Source: Anaerolineales bacterium (lineage in GTDB: Bacteria; Chloroflexota; Anaerolineae; Anaerolineales; UBA4823). Taken from it: DNA of 34,091 bases. The DNA lies in assembly GCA_016929095.1 (NCBI GenBank), contig JAFGJM010000019.1:1-34091 (forward strand). The letters run 5' to 3'. The translations under genes and the position numbers were made by a program. The notes under the pieces are model-generated. The model made no database searches and was not told where the DNA came from. It saw only the letters and a program-made list of their open reading frames with translations. Positions 17,429-25,250 of this stretch are shown one piece after another (positions within the stretch are counted from its first letter, which is position 1; every line of letters starts with the position of its first letter).

Positions 17429-17950
17429 ATGAATACACAAAATAAAAGCGCATGGATTGGAAATGTCCCTTCATCGCCTTTGGGTATGATATGGATCGCA
17501 GTGTCTGATAACGGATTAGCCGCCATTCAAATTCATCCCGATGGTGATAAATTCAAAGATCAATTACGAAAAATGGGTTATTCCCAAATATTCGATGATC
17601 CGGTGCGTGTATCGTCAACCTCCCAACAACTGGAAGAATATTTCGTAAAGAAACGCACGGATTTTGATCTTATTATTGATTGGTCAAACATGCTGCCTTT
17701 TCAGGAACAGGTATTAAAAGCCACCCTGGCGATCCCATACGGACAGACATCCACCTATGGAGAAATTGCTTTCCGGTTAGATAAACCTCAAGCTGCCCGC
17801 GCTGTGGGCAGAGCGGAAGCAACCAACCCCATACCCCTGGTAATCCCCTGCCACCGTGTTATCGGTGCCGATGGTAAATTACACGGTTATGGAGGCGGTA
17901 AAGGCATCGAAACCAAAGCCTGGCTGCTTAAATTTGAAAGCGGTAAATGA
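17429..17950 (+). CDS. ogt: Methylated-DNA-[protein]-cysteine S-methyltransferase
   Basis: This suicide repair enzyme transfers the alkyl group of O6-alkylguanine to its own cysteine. The 173-residue protein has an N-terminal ribonuclease-like domain (about 1-85) and the C-terminal DNA-binding domain with PYGQTSTYGEIA and the reactive cysteine C141 in IPCHRVIG, followed by LHGYGGG. Length and layout are standard for Ogt-type enzymes. It complements the cysteine-free ATL protein 4.5 kb upstream. The stop overlaps the next start as ATGA. The symbol ogt is by similarity and could equally be called mgt. Confidence 0.95.
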   Translation: MNTQNKSAWIGNVPSSPLGMIWIAVSDNGLAAIQIHPDGDKFKDQLRKMGYSQIFDDPVRVSSTSQQLEEYFVKKRTDFDLIIDWSNMLPFQEQVLKATLAIPYGQTSTYGEIAFRLDKPQAARAVGRAEATNPIPLVIPCHRVIGADGKLHGYGGGKGIETKAWLLKFESGK

Positions 17951-18861
17951 AAACCAGAGATTGGCTGGCTTTCATCGCCCTGGGGATGATTTGGGGTTCC
18001 TCTTTCCTATGGATCAAGATCGCAGTTCAAGAAGTCAATCCTATCTTACTCGTGGCATACCGCATTTTTTTTGGGATTATCGGATTGGCGGTCATCGTCC
18101 TTCATATGCGACCCCAATGGCCGGTTGATTTTAAAACCTGGACGATGCTTACGATTTTAGGAATTTTCAATAACGCCCTTCCCTATGCCTTGATTTCGTG
18201 GGGAGAGCAATACATCGATTCGGCGGTAGCCGCCATTCTGAATAGCACCACCCCGTTATTCACCATGATCATCGCCAATATATTTCTGCGAGACGACCGG
18301 TTGACGCTTGCGCGTGCACTCGGTTTATTGATCGGATTTGCAGGGATCGTGGTTTTAGTCAGCCGTGATCTAATTGGCGGTATTCATCTTAACCTTCTGG
18401 GTCAGGGCGCGGTTTTATTGGCATCATTCTCCTATGCATGCAGTGTCGTTTTTGCTCGACGTATTACTCATGGCGTTCCCCCGTTACTGCAGGCTCTAAT
18501 CCCTTTGTTAGGCGCAGATCTCATTATGTGGATAAGCGCTATAGGTGTCGCTTACAATCAGGTCGAAGCAGAAGCAAGCTCTCGTTTTATCACCATCTTG
18601 AATGAGATAATCCCCAATCTACCACTAACCTGGATTGCCTTATTATGGCTGGGTTTTTTGGGTACCGGCATCGCCTACCTGATTTTCTTCAATCTTTTGC
18701 ATTCCGTGGGACCAACGCGTACAACCCTGGTGACTTATGTTTTTCCATTAGTGGCTGTTATCCTGGGTATCGTTTTCTTAGGCGAAACGCTCAACTGGCA
18801 ACTTTTTGTGGGCGGCAGCCTGGTAGTGGGCAGTATTATCACCGCCAATAGACAATCATAA
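17947..18861 (+). CDS. DMT-superfamily EamA transporter
   Basis: The 304-residue protein has about ten hydrophobic segments in two EamA repeats (roughly 5-140 and 150-300). It starts with LAFIALGMIWGSSFLWIKIA, and the second half ends with the family-type VFPLVAVILGIVFLGETLN. EamA proteins export amino acids, metabolites or drugs; the substrate here is unknown. It is translationally coupled to the methyltransferase gene by an ATGA overlap, and the next gene is 105 bases away. Confidence 0.92.
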   Translation: MKTRDWLAFIALGMIWGSSFLWIKIAVQEVNPILLVAYRIFFGIIGLAVIVLHMRPQWPVDFKTWTMLTILGIFNNALPYALISWGEQYIDSAVAAILNSTTPLFTMIIANIFLRDDRLTLARALGLLIGFAGIVVLVSRDLIGGIHLNLLGQGAVLLASFSYACSVVFARRITHGVPPLLQALIPLLGADLIMWISAIGVAYNQVEAEASSRFITILNEIIPNLPLTWIALLWLGFLGTGIAYLIFFNLLHSVGPTRTTLVTYVFPLVAVILGIVFLGETLNWQLFVGGSLVVGSIITANRQS

Positions 18862-18966
18862 CAATAAATACTGAGTTTCATCACGATAACAATAATCTTG
18901 ATCGTAGTACAATCAGGACAATTGCATTAATATTGAAATCAAAATATTTTTATCAGGAGGATTTAA

Positions 18967-20187
18967 ATGCCTGAAGCATTGATCATTGACGCAATTCGTA
19001 CACCAATCGGCGCCTTAGGAGGCGCGTTAGCCGCCGTTCGCCCCGACGATCTGGCAGCCCACATTCTGATCGCCATCCTGGAACGCACCGGAATTGACCC
19101 CGCCCTTGTTGAGGAAGTTTACATGGGGTGCGCCAACCAGGCGGGTGAAGATAACCGCAATATAGCCCGTATGGCGGGCTTATTAGCAGGTCTTCCCGTG
19201 GAAGTGCCGGCGGTGACATTCAACCGTCTGTGCGCTTCCGGATTGAATGCCATCAATCAGGCTGCACGCGCCATCAAAGTCGGTGAAGGAGATGTATTCA
19301 TCGCCGGTGGGGTGGAAAGCATGTCGCGCGCCCCTTATTCTTTTCCAAAAGCCGATAAAGCCTTTCCCTGGGGTAATATCACCGCTTACGATACTGCCTT
19401 GGGTTGGCGCTACCCGAATCCGAAAATGCAGGCGCTATATGGCACCGATGCGATGGGTGAAACCGCGGAAAATATCGCAGACATGATGCCCGATCTCACC
19501 CGCCAAAAACAAGACGCCTTTGCTGCCGAAAGCCACCGCCGCGCCCTGGCAGCCATCGATTCGGGCAAGTTTGCCGAAGAGATCACACCCGTATCCATTC
19601 CCCAGCGCAAGGGCGATCCCATCGTGGTCTCGATTGACGAAAGGCCGCGCCGCGACACGAATCTGGAATCACTGAGCCGCCTGAAGCCCGCCTTCCGCAA
19701 AGATGGCAGCGTCACTGCCGGTAATTCTTCCGGTTTGAATGACGGCGCCGCGGCACTGTTGCTCACCAACCAGGAAAAAGCCAAAGAGCTGGGGTTGAAA
19801 CCCATGGCGCGCATTGTCGCTTCAGCCGCTGCGGGCATGCCCCCCCGCGTTATGGGGCTGAGTCCCATCTCTGCCACCCGAAAAGCATTGGCGCGTGCCG
19901 GGATGGATATTTCATCCATTGGATTGGTCGAGTTGAACGAAGCCTTCGCGGTTCAATCCCTGGCAGTGATCAAAGAGCTTGGCTTGAGTCAGGATATTGT
20001 CAATGTCAATGGCGGCGCAGTAGCCTTGGGTCACCCCCTGGGTTGCTCCGGCGCCCGCATTATGACCACTTTGCTGCATGAAATGAAACGCCGCGCCCCC
20101 CAGGAAAAACGCCCGTATTATGGATTGGCAACCCTGTGTGTGGGTGTGGGACAGGGCGAAGCAACCATCGTAGAGTGGCTCGATTGA
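18967..20187 (+). CDS. Thiolase, PcaF/FadA type (acetyl-CoA acyltransferase)
   Basis: The 406-residue protein is a degradative-type thiolase. C89 in [11 protein letters not shown] is the acyl-accepting cysteine, [16 protein letters not shown] holds the active-site histidine, and [11 protein letters not shown] carries the second cysteine. The segment [17 protein letters not shown] resembles 3-oxoadipyl-CoA thiolases (PcaF/PaaJ), so the substrate may be a longer or dicarboxylic 3-oxoacyl-CoA rather than acetoacetyl-CoA. A strong AGGAGG precedes the ATG. It is clearly distinct from the thiolase at 7232-8437. An SDR gene follows after 4 bases. Confidence 0.93.
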   Translation: MPEALIIDAIRTPIGALGGALAAVRPDDLAAHILIAILERTGIDPALVEEVYMGCANQAGEDNRNIARMAGLLAGLPVEVPAVTFNRLCASGLNAINQAARAIKVGEGDVFIAGGVESMSRAPYSFPKADKAFPWGNITAYDTALGWRYPNPKMQALYGTDAMGETAENIADMMPDLTRQKQDAFAAESHRRALAAIDSGKFAEEITPVSIPQRKGDPIVVSIDERPRRDTNLESLSRLKPAFRKDGSVTAGNSSGLNDGAAALLLTNQEKAKELGLKPMARIVASAAAGMPPRVMGLSPISATRKALARAGMDISSIGLVELNEAFAVQSLAVIKELGLSQDIVNVNGGAVALGHPLGCSGARIMTTLLHEMKRRAPQEKRPYYGLATLCVGVGQGEATIVEWLD

Positions 20188-20191
20188 CAGT

Positions 20192-21184
20192 ATGCTTGCC
20201 CTGGTAACGGGTTCAACCGGTTTTATCGGCTCGCACATCTGCCAGGCGTTAGTGACGCAAGGCACGCAGGTGCGAGCCTTTCACCGTCCTGGCAGCCCGT
20301 TGACCCTTCTGGAAGGCTTGCCCGTAGAGCACGCGGTTGGCGATCTCACCGACGCCGCATCTCTCGAATCCGCCATGCAGGGTGTGGATGTGGTATTTCA
20401 CGCCGCCGCTCAACTTGGCTCACATAAAAACCCCGATCAAATCTACAACATTACCGTTCAGGGCACACGCCATGTGTTAGAGGCTGCTTTTCATGCTAAG
20501 GTAAAGCGCATCGTTCACACCAGTTCGGTAGCCGCTTTAGGTGTGCCTCCTCAAAAACACCTCAACTCCCCGTATTTACTCGATGAGCGCTATACCTGGA
20601 ACTTCAAACCTGAATGGTGGCGCTATGGTTATGCTAAATATCTGGCAGAATTGGAAGTGCAATCCGCCGTGGCAAAGGGCTTAGATGCAGTCATCGTCAA
20701 TCCAACGATTGTATTAGGCGCAGGTGATATCAACCGGATTTCGGGAGATATTGTCATTCATGTCGCAAAGAGACATATCCCGGTTTCCATTGAGGGCGGT
20801 TTGAATGCCATCCATATAAACGACGTCGCCCGGGGGCACCTGGCAGCCCTCGAGCGTGGCCGTTGCGGAGAACGCAATATTCTCGGCAATCAAAACATGA
20901 CCCACCACGAGTTCCTGAGCGCAATTGCTTCAGTTGCCAGTGTCGCGCCTCCCCTTATAAAGCTCCCAATTTGGGTTCTGCCCTTCCTGGTTTACCCTCT
21001 CTCCCTGGGGCATACGTTCTTTCACTTGCCATTAGCAGGCAGCGACCTTCACCGCGCCGGTTGCAATTTTTATTACGACACCCGCAAAGCCCAAAACGAA
21101 CTCGGGTTGACCGATATGCTCCCGGTTCGTCAGGCAATCGAAGAGACCCTGGCGTGGTATAAAAAGACAGGCATACTCAAATAG
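20192..21184 (+). CDS. NAD-dependent epimerase/dehydratase-type SDR
   Basis: The 330-residue protein is an extended short-chain dehydrogenase. It begins with the nucleotide-binding GSTGFIGSH (7-15). DVVFHAAAQLG is at 66-76, TSSVAALG follows from 110, and the YxxxK catalytic pair is Y145/K149 (RYGYAKYLAE). The overall pattern is that of dihydroflavonol-4-reductase-like or 3-beta-hydroxysteroid-dehydrogenase-like members. The exact substrate cannot be told. It is 4 bases after the thiolase stop, so the two probably act in the same pathway. Confidence 0.9.
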   Translation: MLALVTGSTGFIGSHICQALVTQGTQVRAFHRPGSPLTLLEGLPVEHAVGDLTDAASLESAMQGVDVVFHAAAQLGSHKNPDQIYNITVQGTRHVLEAAFHAKVKRIVHTSSVAALGVPPQKHLNSPYLLDERYTWNFKPEWWRYGYAKYLAELEVQSAVAKGLDAVIVNPTIVLGAGDINRISGDIVIHVAKRHIPVSIEGGLNAIHINDVARGHLAALERGRCGERNILGNQNMTHHEFLSAIASVASVAPPLIKLPIWVLPFLVYPLSLGHTFFHLPLAGSDLHRAGCNFYYDTRKAQNELGLTDMLPVRQAIEETLAWYKKTGILK

Positions 21185-21210
21185 GGGTTAGGTATCAGGT
21201 ATTAGGGATT

Positions 21211-21248
21211 AGGCAACCAGGAATAATTCCCTCATTACCTGGTTGCCT
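21211..21248. terminator. Stem-loop between convergent genes
   Basis: AGGCAACCAGG (21211-21221) and CCTGGTTGCCT (21238-21248) form an 11-bp perfect stem with a 16-base loop. The flanks are low-complexity TCAGGTATTAGGGATTAGG-like sequence and its approximate complement. It sits between the SDR gene and the CoA-transferase gene and may terminate both, though it also looks like a dispersed intergenic repeat. Confidence 0.5.
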
Positions 21249-21273
21249 TGTTGCCTGATTACCCTATTTCCTG

Positions 21274-22050
21274 TTATATATAATATCGGTCTTTATCCAC
21301 CTCTTCTCTCAGAATGCTCAATTCTTGCGCTGAGGGAGACTGATTTACTTCAACCTTATCCGGAATAATCAACTCAAAACCGGTATTTTCCACCACCTGC
21401 TCTACGGGTATATCCGGCTGGGTGGCAAGCAGCATCATGCGTTTGCTTTCGGGGTGGAATCCCATCACCGCCAGGTTGGTGACCACCCGGAAAGGTCCCG
21501 TGCCGGGCGGCAAGCCGGCTTTCTCCCTCGCACCGGGACCGGTGAGGTAACCCGGTGTGGTAATGAAATCCACCTTTTCGATAAAACGGCGTTTATCCTG
21601 GCGCATGATAATGATCGTCTGCCAGCAATGCGAGCCGACATCATTGCCGCCCCCGCTGCCCGGTAGACGTACTTTAGGGTGGTAGTAATCTCCAATCACG
21701 GTCGTGTTTAAATTCCCATAAGGGTCGACTTGAGCGCCGCCCAGGAAACCATATTCGATGAAACCCCGTTGAGCCGTCTCCATAATATCGCAGATACCCG
21801 TGGCTGAAACAGCCCGGTGGAAGGTGTTCTCCTCCCCCACTGCCAGGGGTAACAAATCCAACAAAGCGCCAGCGCCACCAAATTCGAAAACCAGAACCAG
21901 GTTGGGTGCGTGCATTTTTTGCGCTAAGGCGGCTGCCAGCATGGGAATCCCGGTGCCGATGAAAGCCGTGGTGTGGTCGCTCATCAGACGAGAAGCGGTG
22001 CAAATTAACAATTCGTTGGGGTTATAGGGTGTGGAATTGGGTGAAGTCAT
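21274..22050 (-). CDS. CoA-transferase subunit B (beta)
   Basis: The 258-residue protein is the beta subunit of a family I CoA-transferase, similar to glutaconate, 3-oxoadipate and IpdB-type proteins. Glu56 in VFEFGGAGALLD lies where the family has its catalytic or CoA-binding glutamate. GGAQVDPYGNLNTT and LPGSGGGNDVG are conserved blocks. The start overlaps the stop of the alpha subunit by 4 bases (TGA within ATGA), as expected of a coupled heterodimer. The substrate is not known; the nearby PcaF-type thiolase suggests an acid from a ring-cleavage or dicarboxylate route, which is inference. Confidence 0.88.
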   Translation of the reverse strand: MTSPNSTPYNPNELLICTASRLMSDHTTAFIGTGIPMLAAALAQKMHAPNLVLVFEFGGAGALLDLLPLAVGEENTFHRAVSATGICDIMETAQRGFIEYGFLGGAQVDPYGNLNTTVIGDYYHPKVRLPGSGGGNDVGSHCWQTIIIMRQDKRRFIEKVDFITTPGYLTGPGAREKAGLPPGTGPFRVVTNLAVMGFHPESKRMMLLATQPDIPVEQVVENTGFELIIPDKVEVNQSPSAQELSILREEVDKDRYYI

Positions 22051-23018
22051 ATCTGCCCCCTTTCATAGCATAAGTTTTCCAATTGGTCTTTCCCAATGAA
22101 ATCGAGATACTCCCTGTGATCTTTTACCCCATAGATATACTTCTGTAAATAAGCCTGAGTTGTCGTTTCCTCTTTAGAAGCTTCCACCCAGCTTTTAATT
22201 TGTGCCTCATCCCGTTTATATACGTAACACATCTCGCCGGGATGTGAACCGAAAGGCGCTTCCACCACCCCATCGACCAGGTAATAAGGAATAATCGTAC
22301 GGTCTGGTTGTTGACGGATGAATTCTGTATCGACGATCTCCTCTGCACTGATGATCAACCGGCGGGAGGCGCGCGCCATTTCGGCAGCAAAACCGCTGAT
22401 GCCGTCGATTTGAGCATTGCCGTATTTATCCGACCGGTGCACATGGATCAGCCCCACATCCAATATTAACGCAGGCAGAAGGGCAATCGGGTCGCCGGTA
22501 AAGGGGCATTGCACAACTTTTGCTGCGCTGTATTTCAAGGTATCGCTGCCCAACATGGATCGCACCGGCAGAAAAGGCACACCCATGGCAGCGGCTTTAA
22601 ACCGCCAGGTGATCCCGGCATTGCTCCAATCCACGCAGGTTTCCACCCGTCCGCTTTCTACTTCTCGTCGCAGGCATTCCGAAACGCCATACACCTCCAA
22701 TCCGATATACGTGATATCCAAAGCTTTAACCAGGTGAGCTGCCAGCAACATATCCAACTCAAAAACACCCTGTCCGGCTATGCGCAAATCCTTTTTCCCC
22801 TGGCGCACGATTTCATTGACCAACGACATTGGGCAACGCACGGTGCCATACAACTCCGTGCCTATATAATCCCCATCATGAACAAACCGGCTCACCGCTT
22901 CGGCTTCGCTCATCCGCTTATCCACCAACCCCTTGGGCTTTTGACGGTTCCACTCTCGAAACGCGTTCATGTCCAGCGATTGGATCATAGGTCCGACGCC
23001 AGATTCGATGACCTCCAT
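22047..23018 (-). CDS. CoA-transferase subunit A (alpha)
   Basis: The 323-residue alpha subunit has the family layout: an N-terminal VDKRMSEAEAVSRFVHDGDYIG block, then VEVCVDWSN-like and GVPFLPVRSMLGSD segments, and a C-terminal GSHPGEMCYVY. The frame opens six codons earlier at a TTG, but AAAGGAGG lies just before the ATG at 23018, so I start there. It is transcribed first, followed by the beta subunit with an ATGA overlap. No transcriptional partner lies upstream; the Feo operon diverges from it across a 397-base gap. Confidence 0.88.
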   Translation of the reverse strand: MEVIESGVGPMIQSLDMNAFREWNRQKPKGLVDKRMSEAEAVSRFVHDGDYIGTELYGTVRCPMSLVNEIVRQGKKDLRIAGQGVFELDMLLAAHLVKALDITYIGLEVYGVSECLRREVESGRVETCVDWSNAGITWRFKAAAMGVPFLPVRSMLGSDTLKYSAAKVVQCPFTGDPIALLPALILDVGLIHVHRSDKYGNAQIDGISGFAAEMARASRRLIISAEEIVDTEFIRQQPDRTIIPYYLVDGVVEAPFGSHPGEMCYVYKRDEAQIKSWVEASKEETTTQAYLQKYIYGVKDHREYLDFIGKDQLENLCYERGQI

Positions 23019-23063
23019 AAACGCCTCCTTTGGCAAAAATTCGTTTTGAAAGTCTTTTACTTA

Positions 23064-23092
23064 TTAATACAATACATTGTGATTAATTGCAA
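23064..23092 (-). promoter_or_regulatory. Candidate promoter of the CoA-transferase genes
   Basis: On the minus strand TTGCAA (23092-23087) and TATTAA (23069-23064) are 17 bases apart, about 46 bases before the alpha-subunit ATG. The rest of the AT-rich 23019-23415 gap shows no gene. Confidence 0.45.
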
Positions 23093-23351
23093 TAACTGGG
23101 TGTGTGTTTCTATTTATTCACATTTCGCAGTAGCCATATTTCACTTCGCTGTTATTCACGGGTGCTTGCCTATCAATCATACCCAATTTATATCTGTCAG
23201 TTTAAGAAACACTTTCAGAATGATGCAAGGATTGTAACGAAGCGCGAATCGAAATCAGTTTTTCGTAACCCGACTCGGAAAATTATCTGAAATAATTATG
23301 ACAATTATCAAAAATAATCCTGACTTTTGTATCTGATTTTTTTTGTTTTTG

Positions 23352-23376
23352 TGATATAATATTTAGGCTTACCTTA
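23352..23376 (+). promoter_or_regulatory. Extended -10 promoter with DtxR/IdeR-like operator half
   Basis: TGATATAAT at 23352-23360 is an extended -10 element. It is followed at 23365-23376 by AGGCTTACCTTA, which fits all 12 right-hand positions of the IdeR/DtxR operator TWAGGTWAGSCTWACCTWA. The left part of that box is poorly conserved. A further TTAGGT half-site lies at 23396-23401. The operator would overlap the expected transcription start, so a metal-loaded DtxR-type protein could repress its own operon. Confidence 0.55.
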
Positions 23377-23415
23377 TAATATTGATGGAATTTATTTAGG
23401 TGTGTATTATATTTA

Positions 23416-24438
23416 GTGGATAAATTAATGAATAGTACCTCGCCTTCTCTCAGTGAAAGCATGCAAATGTATATTATTACAATTGCCCGGCTTTCAACAG
23501 ATAATCAACCTGTACCACTTTCAAAATTGGCCGAAGAATTGGATATCTCGCCTGTCTCAGTCAATGAGATGTGCCGGAAACTGCAAGAAACCGGGTTGGT
23601 AAATTATCAACCCTATAAAGGGGCTTCTCTTACCCCGGAAGGGTTAGAAAAAGCATGCTACATCCTCCGCCGGCATGACTTGTGGGAGGTTTTTCTAGTG
23701 GAGAAGCTGGGATTTGATATCACAGAAGCGTACGAAATCGCCTGTCATTTAGAGCACATACCATCGAGCACCCTGGTCGACCGTCTGGATGCATTTCTCG
23801 ATTACCCCAATCTCAACCCCAGTGGTGTCGCGATCCCAGGCAAGGGAAATAAAAACCTGATGGATGTTTCCGTTTCGCTGGACCGCTTGAACCCAGGCCA
23901 GACTGCCCGAGTGCTGCGGTGTGAACTGGATGAACGCGCCATGGCTTTTCTAAATAAAGCGGGATTTATGCCGGGTACCGATATAAAAATTCTCGCCGAA
24001 ACCGAGGAGGGGATGTTTCTCCATTGTCTTGGGAAAGATGTTTTATCGCTCTCACGAGAATTCACTAAAAACATATATGTGGTTATATCCGACAAGGAGA
24101 AACACAACGTAACGAATAAATCCGCTGAAAAAAAATTCACGAACAATAAGGAGATATCAACCATGGGAAAGCAACAAATAAATCCTGCTGCCCACACTTC
24201 AGTACAAAGAAAAATACTAAGTGAATTAAAAATTGGTCAATCGGGGATTGTAGTCAAAGTGGGCGGAAAAGGACAAATCCGGCAGCGTATGATGGATATG
24301 GGCTTGGTGCCGGGCAGTGAAATTAAAGTCCTCCGCAAGGCACCTCTTGGAGATCCGGTGGAATTTTCCATCAAGGGCTACAACCTCTCTCTTCGTAAGT
24401 CTGAAGCGAAAGACATCGAAGTTGAGGTTAGTGAATGA
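23416..24438 (+). CDS. DtxR-family metal-dependent regulator fused to an extra FeoA domain
   Basis: The 340-residue product has a winged helix (about residues 15-75, with VPLSKLAEELDISPVSVNEM), then a metal-binding and dimerisation region with H87, C110, E113 and H114. ACHLEH matches the C-x-x-E-H set of DtxR. An SH3/FeoA-like domain (about 150-227) completes a normal DtxR protein. A Lys/Asn-rich linker then leads into a second FeoA domain (263-338). Normal DtxR proteins end near residue 228. AAGGAG and ATG at 24148-24165 inside the linker suggest that the last domain is also, or was formerly, made separately. The GTG at 23416 is the likely start (ATG at 23428 is the alternative). It heads the Feo operon. 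Confidence 0.85.
   Translation: MDKLMNSTSPSLSESMQMYIITIARLSTDNQPVPLSKLAEELDISPVSVNEMCRKLQETGLVNYQPYKGASLTPEGLEKACYILRRHDLWEVFLVEKLGFDITEAYEIACHLEHIPSSTLVDRLDAFLDYPNLNPSGVAIPGKGNKNLMDVSVSLDRLNPGQTARVLRCELDERAMAFLNKAGFMPGTDIKILAETEEGMFLHCLGKDVLSLSREFTKNIYVVISDKEKHNVTNKSAEKKFTNNKEISTMGKQQINPAAHTSVQRKILSELKIGQSGIVVKVGGKGQIRQRMMDMGLVPGSEIKVLRKAPLGDPVEFSIKGYNLSLRKSEAKDIEVEVSE
24148..24165 (+). promoter_or_regulatory. Internal Shine-Dalgarno and ATG inside the regulator-FeoA fusion
   Basis: AAGGAG (24148-24153) is followed 9 bases later by an in-frame ATG (24163-24165), Met250 of the fusion. Translation from here would give a free 91-residue FeoA protein ending at 24438. The spacing and sequence are as good as any real start in this operon. 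Confidence 0.6.
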
Positions 24439-24689
24439 GAGAAGCATCCTCTATCCATCTGGCAATGACCTCTTCCGGAGAAACCGTGCGCATCGTCTCT
24501 ATCGAAGGAGGTCAAGGGGTGCGCAAGCGATTGGCAGATCTTGGACTGAATATCGGGGAAGAAATTTCAGTTATTCAAACCAATCACCATGGGCCTATGA
24601 TTTTAGCCGTCAAAGAATCAAGATTGGCTATTGGGCGAGGTGTAGCACACAAAATACTGGTTGAATCGATCCAATCAGTTCACAAATAA
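24435..24689 (+). CDS. feoA: FeoA family protein
   Basis: The 84-residue protein is a small SH3-like FeoA, with GETVRIVSIEGGQGVRKRLADLGLNIGEEISV (first half) and the strand-rich second half LAVKESRLAIGRGVAHKILV. FeoA binds the cytoplasmic part of FeoB and is needed for ferrous iron uptake. The start overlaps the upstream stop as ATGA. It is the second stand-alone-capable FeoA unit in the operon, or the third SH3/FeoA-like domain counting the one in the regulator. Confidence 0.92.
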   Translation: MREASSIHLAMTSSGETVRIVSIEGGQGVRKRLADLGLNIGEEISVIQTNHHGPMILAVKESRLAIGRGVAHKILVESIQSVHK

Positions 24690-24731
24690 ATCACTTTTGT
24701 GATGATACTTCGAACATCGAGGAGTTAATGT

Positions 24732-25250
24732 ATGGCAAATCAATTTACCCTGGCTTTAGCAGGAAATCCAAATGCGGGCAAGAGCACCATTTTTAATGCC
24801 CTCACAGGTGCTCGCCAGCATGTAGGCAACTGGCCTGGAAAAACTGTTGAAAAGAAAGAAGGTCTTTGGAATTATAAAGATTATTCTTTTAATGTTGTCG
24901 ACTTGCCGGGAACTTACAGCTTGACCGCGTATTCTCTGGAAGAAGTCATTGCGAGGGATTTCATCATTGAGGAAAAACCCGATTTGGTTGTATCGGTTGT
25001 TGATGCATCAAATTTAGAACGCAATTTATATTTGGTTGTTCAATTGATTGAATTAGGCGCAAAAGTCATTGTTGCGTTAAATATGAGTGATGTGGCTGAT
25101 GGCCGCGGTATTAAAATTGATGTAAAAAAATTATCAGATGCTTTAAAAATACCTATCATCCCTACCATCGCCAGTAAAGAAATAGGACTTGATGAGTTGA
25201 AGTTGGCCATTGCCAATCTGGTCTCAAGCAATGGAGGTCAAAAATTATGA
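24732..25250 (+). CDS. feoB: Ferrous iron transporter FeoB, separate GTPase domain
   Basis: The 172-residue protein is only the G domain of FeoB. G1 is GNPNAGKST (11-19), the G2 threonine is T38 (GNWPGKTVEKKEG), G3 is DLPG (57-60), G4 is NMSD (117-120) and G5 is IASKEIG. All motifs are intact and the frame ends cleanly after the G domain. In most bacteria this is one chain with the membrane part. Here its stop overlaps the start of the membrane protein as ATGA, which argues for a genuine split gene with coupled translation. An AGGAG precedes the ATG at 24732. Confidence 0.93.
   Translation: MANQFTLALAGNPNAGKSTIFNALTGARQHVGNWPGKTVEKKEGLWNYKDYSFNVVDLPGTYSLTAYSLEEVIARDFIIEEKPDLVVSVVDASNLERNLYLVVQLIELGAKVIVALNMSDVADGRGIKIDVKKLSDALKIPIIPTIASKEIGLDELKLAIANLVSSNGGQKL

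Noticed and set aside
22509..23237. 242-codon plus-strand frame
   Set aside because: It is antisense to the CoA-transferase alpha gene, with no ribosome-binding site and no family resemblance.
23281..23320. AT-rich AATTATGACAATTATC region as a Fur box
   Set aside because: It has only loose resemblance in a very AT-rich stretch; the DtxR-like site nearby is the better match.
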